Source: Chthoniobacterales bacterium
GTDB lineage: Bacteria > Verrucomicrobiota > Verrucomicrobiia > Chthoniobacterales > UBA6821
Assembly (NCBI GenBank): GCA_021733705.1
Contig: JAIPKF010000014.1
Location: forward strand, 1-16,294
Direction: 5' to 3'
DNA length: 16,294 nt
In this document: positions 16,067 to 16,294 of the stretch, one piece after another
How positions within the stretch are numbered: the first letter of the stretch is position 1
Layout: each line of letters opens with the position of its first letter
Notes under the pieces: model-generated
Databases searched by the model: none
The model's input: only the letters and a program-made list of their open reading frames with translations
Told to the model about the DNA's origin: nothing
Position numbers and translations under genes: made by a program

Positions 16067-16251
16067 CCTGGATATTTCATACTGATCGTGACGAGGAGGC
16101 CGCGAAGGCTGATGGGGTAAGGCGAGCAATGAAGGCTGACGACGACTGTATGAGCTCCTACTGCCCGAGGAGGACTTCAAGCTCAACGCAGTATCCATCT
16201 GACTTCGCGGCTTCCGTAGGTGATCGAGATGAAATACCCGGGTTAATGCTC
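16058..16251. repeat. 194-bp imperfect palindromic element followed by seven T (copy B)
   Basis: The whole segment is a dyad centred on GAGCTC (16152-16157). The outermost 23 bases (16058-16080) match the complement of 16229-16251 at 21 of 23 positions. GCCGCGAAG (16099-16107) pairs perfectly with CTTCGCGGC (16203-16211), and the centre is GTATGAGCTCCTAC (16148-16161). The stretches between are partly paired. G+C is about 53% (103 of 194 by count), clearly above the AT-rich neighbourhood. Seven T follow at 16252-16258, so the transcript could also act as a long terminator for glgX, whose stop lies in the left arm. A frame open from 16060 to the window end encodes SSSTQYPSDFAASV then GDRDEIPGL, a peptide related to those encoded by the copies inside the large minus-strand gene. 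No transposase is seen. Confidence 0.8.
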
Positions 16252-16294
16252 TTTTTTTGCAAAAAAATTTGGAAACTAATTTCGAAGAAATTGC

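Noticed and set aside
16129..16294. Partial new gene starting at the ATG in the palindrome
   Set aside because: It is only about 55 codons to the window edge, has no start signal, and is explained by the repeat; kept as a finding, not annotated as a CDS.

Overview
The window holds one strand-coherent central-carbon gene cluster plus a flanking accessory locus. No gene has a purine-rich Shine-Dalgarno-like sequence in front of its start. Base composition is AT-leaning, and there is a DUF2934-type small protein and a protein with an N-terminus resembling formylglycine-generating-enzyme (SUMF1) domains. Together with the short 6-phosphogluconate and glucose-6-phosphate dehydrogenases, these features recall the PVC group, perhaps a verrucomicrobial or chlamydia-like lineage. 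That assignment is a tentative inference.

Layout. 1-1765 (+): 3' part of a tetratricopeptide-repeat (TPR) protein whose beginning lies outside the window. 1903-5103 (-): a large, apparently exported, unrecognised protein with internal duplications and two embedded copies of a palindromic DNA element. 5225-5491 (-): a small basic DUF2934-like protein. 5649-16066 (+): eight genes, tal, a ROK/polyphosphate-type glucokinase, pgi, rpe, gnd, zwf, a fused pgl-rpiB and glgX. 16058-16251: a 194-bp dyad-symmetric element directly after glgX.

How the genes work together. GlgX debranches glycogen. Free glucose would be phosphorylated by the ROK kinase and glucose 6-phosphate interconverted with fructose 6-phosphate by Pgi. 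Zwf, the lactonase half of the fusion and Gnd take glucose 6-phosphate to ribulose 5-phosphate, which Rpe and the RpiB half distribute. Tal returns carbon to hexose phosphate. Only transketolase is missing for a complete cyclic oxidative pentose phosphate pathway.

The most unusual signal is a family of imperfect palindromic repeats. The intact-looking copy is at 16058-16251. Related copies lie at 3579-3715 and 2778-2842, both inside the large minus-strand gene without breaking its frame, and a shorter one lies at 1832-1870 between genes. All retain a similar peptide frame. This behaviour recalls the protein-embedded palindromic elements of Rickettsia, but the sequence is not one I recognise.
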